Shown piece after piece: positions 14,459 to 17,135 of a stretch of 17,135 bases of DNA (position 1 is the stretch's first letter; the number at the start of each line of letters is the position of its first letter). The notes beneath the pieces are model-generated. The model had not been told where the DNA came from. It ran no database searches and saw only the letters and a list, made by a program, of their open reading frames with translations. The stretch spans positions 1 to 17,135 of the forward strand of contig CAVAPG010000033.1 of assembly GCA_963590435.1 (NCBI GenBank), in the 5' to 3' direction. The stretch comes from F23-B02 sp963590435. GTDB taxonomy: Bacteria; Bacillota; Clostridia; Oscillospirales; Oscillospiraceae. A program made the translations under genes and the position numbers.

Positions 14459-16336
14459 ATGACAGACATATCCGTCAACGGACTGGTTAAGTCTTTTGAA
14501 TTGGGTAAAAATATACTTGACGGGCTCAGCTTCGACATTGCCGAAGGTGAGCGCGTCGGCATTCTCGGGCATAACGGCTGCGGAAAAACCACATTGTTCC
14601 GCATACTGACGGGAGAGCTTGACAGTGACGAGGGCGAAGTTTCAATTGCTTCGGGAAAGCGAATCGGACTTATATCGCAAATTCCGGTTTACCCAGACGG
14701 CTGGACAACCGAGGATGTCTTAAAAGACGCATACCGGGACCTGTACGCCATCAGTGAACGTATAGACCGGCTGACTCAGACAATGGAGAATGATCACTCC
14801 GAAAGAGTGCTTGCCGAATATGATCGTCTCTCAGCCGACTTTGCCAGCAGAGGCGGATACGAAATGGACGTCAACCGAAACCGCGTGGCAAACGGACTTG
14901 ACATATCCCAAAGCATGCGTGAACAGCCGTTTGACCTGCTTTCAGGCGGTGAACGCACGAGAGTGAATTTGGCACGTCTTATACTTGAAAAAACAGATAT
15001 ACTCTTGCTCGATGAACCGACAAATCATCTTGATTTACGCGCAACTGAATGGCTTGAGGATTATTTGCAGCATTTCAACGGAACAGTGCTGCTTATAAGC
15101 CACGACAGATATTTTATCGACAAAACCGCACAGCGGTGCATTGAGATAAGTGATGGCAAAGCTGAGTTTTACAGCGGTGGATACAGCTTTTATGTAACTG
15201 AAAGGCAAAAAAGATTTGAAGAGAAGCTAAAGAAATACGAAAAAGATCAAGCCAAGATAGAACAGCTTAACCGCGCAGCAGAGCAAATGCATCTTTGGGC
15301 ATTTATGGGCAACGATAAACTGCACAAGAGGGCATTTTCGATGGAAAAGCGCATTGCCAAGCTCGAACAGACTGCAAAGCCGACAGAAGCAAGAAAACTT
15401 TCTGCAAAATTTACATCCGGAGAATTTTATGCCGATGATGTTCTGATTTGCCATAATGTATCAAAAAGTTTTGGGGATAAGTCTCTGTTTAACAACCTTG
15501 AATTAGAGGTTACCGGAGGAGAGCGCATTGCAGTCATCGGAGATAACGGTGCAGGAAAGAGTACGCTTGTCAAGATGATTATGCAGCAGGAGATACCCGA
15601 TGAAGGATATATAAAGTTCGGCCCATCAGTCAGACCGGCGTATCTTCCGCAAATCATCAATTTTTCAAATGAGGAGCGTTCTTTGCTTGACACAATGCTG
15701 TACGATTGCAGATGCCAGCCGCAGGAGGCCCGTGACAGACTGGCTGCATTCGGCTTTAGGGGCGAGGATGTATTTACTCCCGTTGGTGCTCTTTCCGGAG
15801 GTGAAAAAAGCAGGCTTAAGCTATGTATGCTTATGGGCAACGAAATAAATCTGCTGATTCTCGATGAACCGACGAACCATCTTGACATTGCAAGCCGAGA
15901 ATGGATGGAAGATGCTGTTTCCGATTATTCCGAAGCGCTTATCTTCGTTTCACACGATAGATTTTTTATAGAAAAGTTTGCAACTCGCATATGGTATATC
16001 GATAACGGAAAGCTTTTGGACTATCGGGGAACATATGGGCAGATGCGCGAATACATGAGGCGACAGGAGGTTTTTGCCCACTCGGCCAAGAACGAGCAAA
16101 AAACAACAAAATCCGAAAAAAATGCAAAAAAGTCTCAGCCCAACAAAGAAAAACGCATTGCAAAACTCGAGCGGGACATTGCGGCATTGGAAAAGGAAGT
16201 TGCGGAAATTGAATCACAGGAGCAAGCAAATTCAACCGATTATCAGAAGCTAATGGAGCTAAATGATCAAAAAGAAATTGCAAACAAAAAACTTCTTGAT
16301 CTATATGAACAGTGGGAGGTTCTTTCAGATGAATAA
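14459..16336 (+). CDS. ABC-F family ATPase (YdiF/Uup-like)
   Basis: A cytoplasmic 625-residue protein with two ABC ATPase domains and no membrane segments, the ABC-F layout of ribosome-associated translation factors. Domain 1 has Walker A GHNGCGKTT (37-45), LSGGE (161-165) and DEPTNHLD (185-192). A charged helical linker of about 240-310 contains the EKRIAKLE pattern. Domain 2 has GDNGAGKST (361-369), LSGGE (445-449) and DEPTNHLD (469-476). A Lys-rich spacer and a C-terminal coiled coil (about 562-622) resemble YdiF and Uup rather than the shorter antibiotic-resistance ABC-F proteins, though a resistance role cannot be excluded. AGGAG (14446-14450) lies eight bases before the ATG, 16 bases after the PBP stop, so it is in the same operon. 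Its end overlaps the next gene by eight bases. Confidence 0.94.
   Translation: MTDISVNGLVKSFELGKNILDGLSFDIAEGERVGILGHNGCGKTTLFRILTGELDSDEGEVSIASGKRIGLISQIPVYPDGWTTEDVLKDAYRDLYAISERIDRLTQTMENDHSERVLAEYDRLSADFASRGGYEMDVNRNRVANGLDISQSMREQPFDLLSGGERTRVNLARLILEKTDILLLDEPTNHLDLRATEWLEDYLQHFNGTVLLISHDRYFIDKTAQRCIEISDGKAEFYSGGYSFYVTERQKRFEEKLKKYEKDQAKIEQLNRAAEQMHLWAFMGNDKLHKRAFSMEKRIAKLEQTAKPTEARKLSAKFTSGEFYADDVLICHNVSKSFGDKSLFNNLELEVTGGERIAVIGDNGAGKSTLVKMIMQQEIPDEGYIKFGPSVRPAYLPQIINFSNEERSLLDTMLYDCRCQPQEARDRLAAFGFRGEDVFTPVGALSGGEKSRLKLCMLMGNEINLLILDEPTNHLDIASREWMEDAVSDYSEALIFVSHDRFFIEKFATRIWYIDNGKLLDYRGTYGQMREYMRRQEVFAHSAKNEQKTTKSEKNAKKSQPNKEKRIAKLERDIAALEKEVAEIESQEQANSTDYQKLMELNDQKEIANKKLLDLYEQWEVLSDE
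16314..16319 (+). promoter_or_regulatory. Ribosome binding site that decides the YdcF-like start
   Basis: GGGAGG lies nine bases before ATG 16329, inside the end of the ABC-F gene. It favours that start over an in-frame ATG at 16263. Confidence 0.75.
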
Positions 16337-17045
16337 GAAGCTTCTTTTGCCATCGGCTTTAACGCTATTTGGTGTTATTTTGGTAGTATTCTTCTCCGGA
16401 GTCGGATTTATTGCATATTCTATGTTTTTTGCTGCTGCGATTATAACGATAATGCGGTTTTGCAAGAAAACATGGATAAAACGTTTGATCTGCGCTTTGA
16501 CTGCAATTGGCCTTATATATTTTATTGCGGTAGAAATCCCCATAATATCAGCATCAGCCGGGGAGGGAGACAGAGAATACGATTATATCATTGTCCTTGG
16601 TGCAGCCGTTCACGGTGATACACCGTCGCTTTCGCTTGTTGAAAGATTGAATGCGGCACTTGATTATATGAATGCACATTCTGACGCAATGGCAATAGTC
16701 AGCGGAGGGCAGGGAAGCGATGAAAATATAAGCGAAGCTGAGGCTATGTCAAATTGGCTTGTTGAAAACGGCATTGAAAAGAGCCGCATATTGCTTGAAG
16801 GAAAGGCAACGTCTACATATGAAAACCTCAAATACAGCTTTGATATAATTCGTTCTCGGGGAGACACACCGGATAGCAAAACCGCGGTTGTGACAAGCGA
16901 ATATCACATATACAGGGCAACACTTATTGCAGAATCGCTTGGTGTTAATATTGGCTCTATTTCAGCCCGTACCACATATATTCCGATAATGATAAATTAT
17001 TTTATACGCGAAGCATTCGGTGTGACATATCTTCGAATCAGCTGA
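16329..17045 (+). CDS. YdcF/ElyC/SanA-family (DUF218) membrane protein
   Basis: A 238-residue protein with three hydrophobic segments (about 4-20, 22-42 and 52-74) followed by a DUF218 domain at about 83-215. Family motifs are IIVLGAAVHG (87-96), R106, VSGGQGSDE (124-132), SEAEAM (135-140), KATSTYEN (159-166) and TSEYHIYRA (189-197). The domain would lie outside the membrane or at its surface. E. coli relatives SanA and ElyC are linked to envelope integrity and peptidoglycan precursor supply, but no reaction is firmly established. The start overlaps the ABC-F stop by eight bases, and a long frame from 16263 without a good ribosome binding site is less likely. It is last in the run that begins with the FHA-SEDS gene, which fits an envelope role. 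Confidence 0.88.
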   Translation: MNKKLLLPSALTLFGVILVVFFSGVGFIAYSMFFAAAIITIMRFCKKTWIKRLICALTAIGLIYFIAVEIPIISASAGEGDREYDYIIVLGAAVHGDTPSLSLVERLNAALDYMNAHSDAMAIVSGGQGSDENISEAEAMSNWLVENGIEKSRILLEGKATSTYENLKYSFDIIRSRGDTPDSKTAVVTSEYHIYRATLIAESLGVNIGSISARTTYIPIMINYFIREAFGVTYLRIS

Positions 17046-17135
17046 AAATAAAAGGGGCTGTAGCAAAAAGGCCCTGAAAAAAGGCTCTGTGTCAATAGTT
17101 GGGGTAGAGCAAAAATAAAGAAAATCGAAGTAATG
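17046..17135. other. Right-edge non-coding stretch, possible insertion-sequence end
   Basis: No gene is visible. GGCTCTGTGTCAATAG starting at 17083 resembles, from memory, terminal inverted repeats of ISL3-family elements (GGCTCTTTGTCAA type), and an ATG with a possible purine-rich lead sits at the very edge (17133). Just before it, GGGGCTGTAGCAAAAAGGCCC (split as 17054-17063 and 17064-17074) could be a weak hairpin or a second element end. The other end and any transposase lie outside the window. Confidence 0.3.

Noticed and set aside
14459..16336. Antibiotic-resistance ABC-F (Vga/Lsa/Msr type)
   Set aside because: The C-terminal Lys-rich coiled coil and operon position with wall genes fit a YdiF/Uup-like housekeeping protein better. 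Resistance cannot be ruled out from sequence alone.
17054..17076. Terminator after the YdcF-like gene
   Set aside because: The possible stem around GGGG and GGCCC has only about four good pairs and is followed by A rather than T residues.

Overview
The window looks like a chromosomal segment from a low-to-moderate GC, Gram-positive Clostridia-type bacterium, probably an anaerobic gut Firmicute near Oscillospirales. The lineage is inferred from gene content: a large S-layer-homology surface protein, a KapD-like exonuclease, a DUF554 membrane protein, SEDS/penicillin-binding-protein genes without outer-membrane functions, strong Shine-Dalgarno sites, sigma-A-type promoters and a CCA-encoding tRNA. 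No marker gene fixes the species.

Layout. 1-507: an unidentified gene end at the left edge (strand unsure), a terminator at 217-246, and the promoter and leader of the next gene. 508-5685 (+): a 1725-residue secreted protein with a signal peptide, a von Willebrand A domain with intact MIDAS, an InlB/Listeria-Bacteroides-type repeat, a MucBP-like segment, about eleven MBG-type beta modules and three C-terminal SLH domains. Two of the modules are near-identical at DNA level. 5686-5842: two stacked terminators between convergent genes. 5843-6838 (-): a DEDDh exonuclease with a zinc-ribbon-like C-terminal part. 6839-6965: a compact divergent promoter region. 6966-9340 (+): ddl and murF, overlapping by ATGA and ending in a strong terminator. 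9468-11062 (-): a DUF554 membrane protein followed by an EamA/DMT transporter, coupled through a TTGA overlap that indicates a TTG start. 11192-11275 (+): tRNA-Leu(TAG) with its own promoter and terminator. 11438-17045 (+): a four-gene run consisting of an FHA-SEDS fusion, a short class B penicillin-binding protein, an ABC-F ATPase and a YdcF/DUF218 protein. The last ~50 bases may be the end of an insertion sequence.

How the genes fit together. Ddl makes D-Ala-D-Ala and MurF adds it to UDP-MurNAc-tripeptide. The SEDS protein and its partner penicillin-binding protein would polymerise and cross-link the finished precursor outside the membrane. The SLH protein is probably held on the finished wall through a secondary wall polymer. 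The envelope theme is therefore real, although the genes sit in separate transcription units.

The most unusual item is the SEDS glycosyltransferase with its own N-terminal membrane segment and cytoplasmic FHA domain. That architecture would let Ser/Thr phosphorylation signals act on wall synthesis in cis. The FHA domain keeps Gly, Arg, Ser and His but has Gly where the first conserved Asn is expected. I see no CRISPR array, phage module, toxin-antitoxin pair or defence island.
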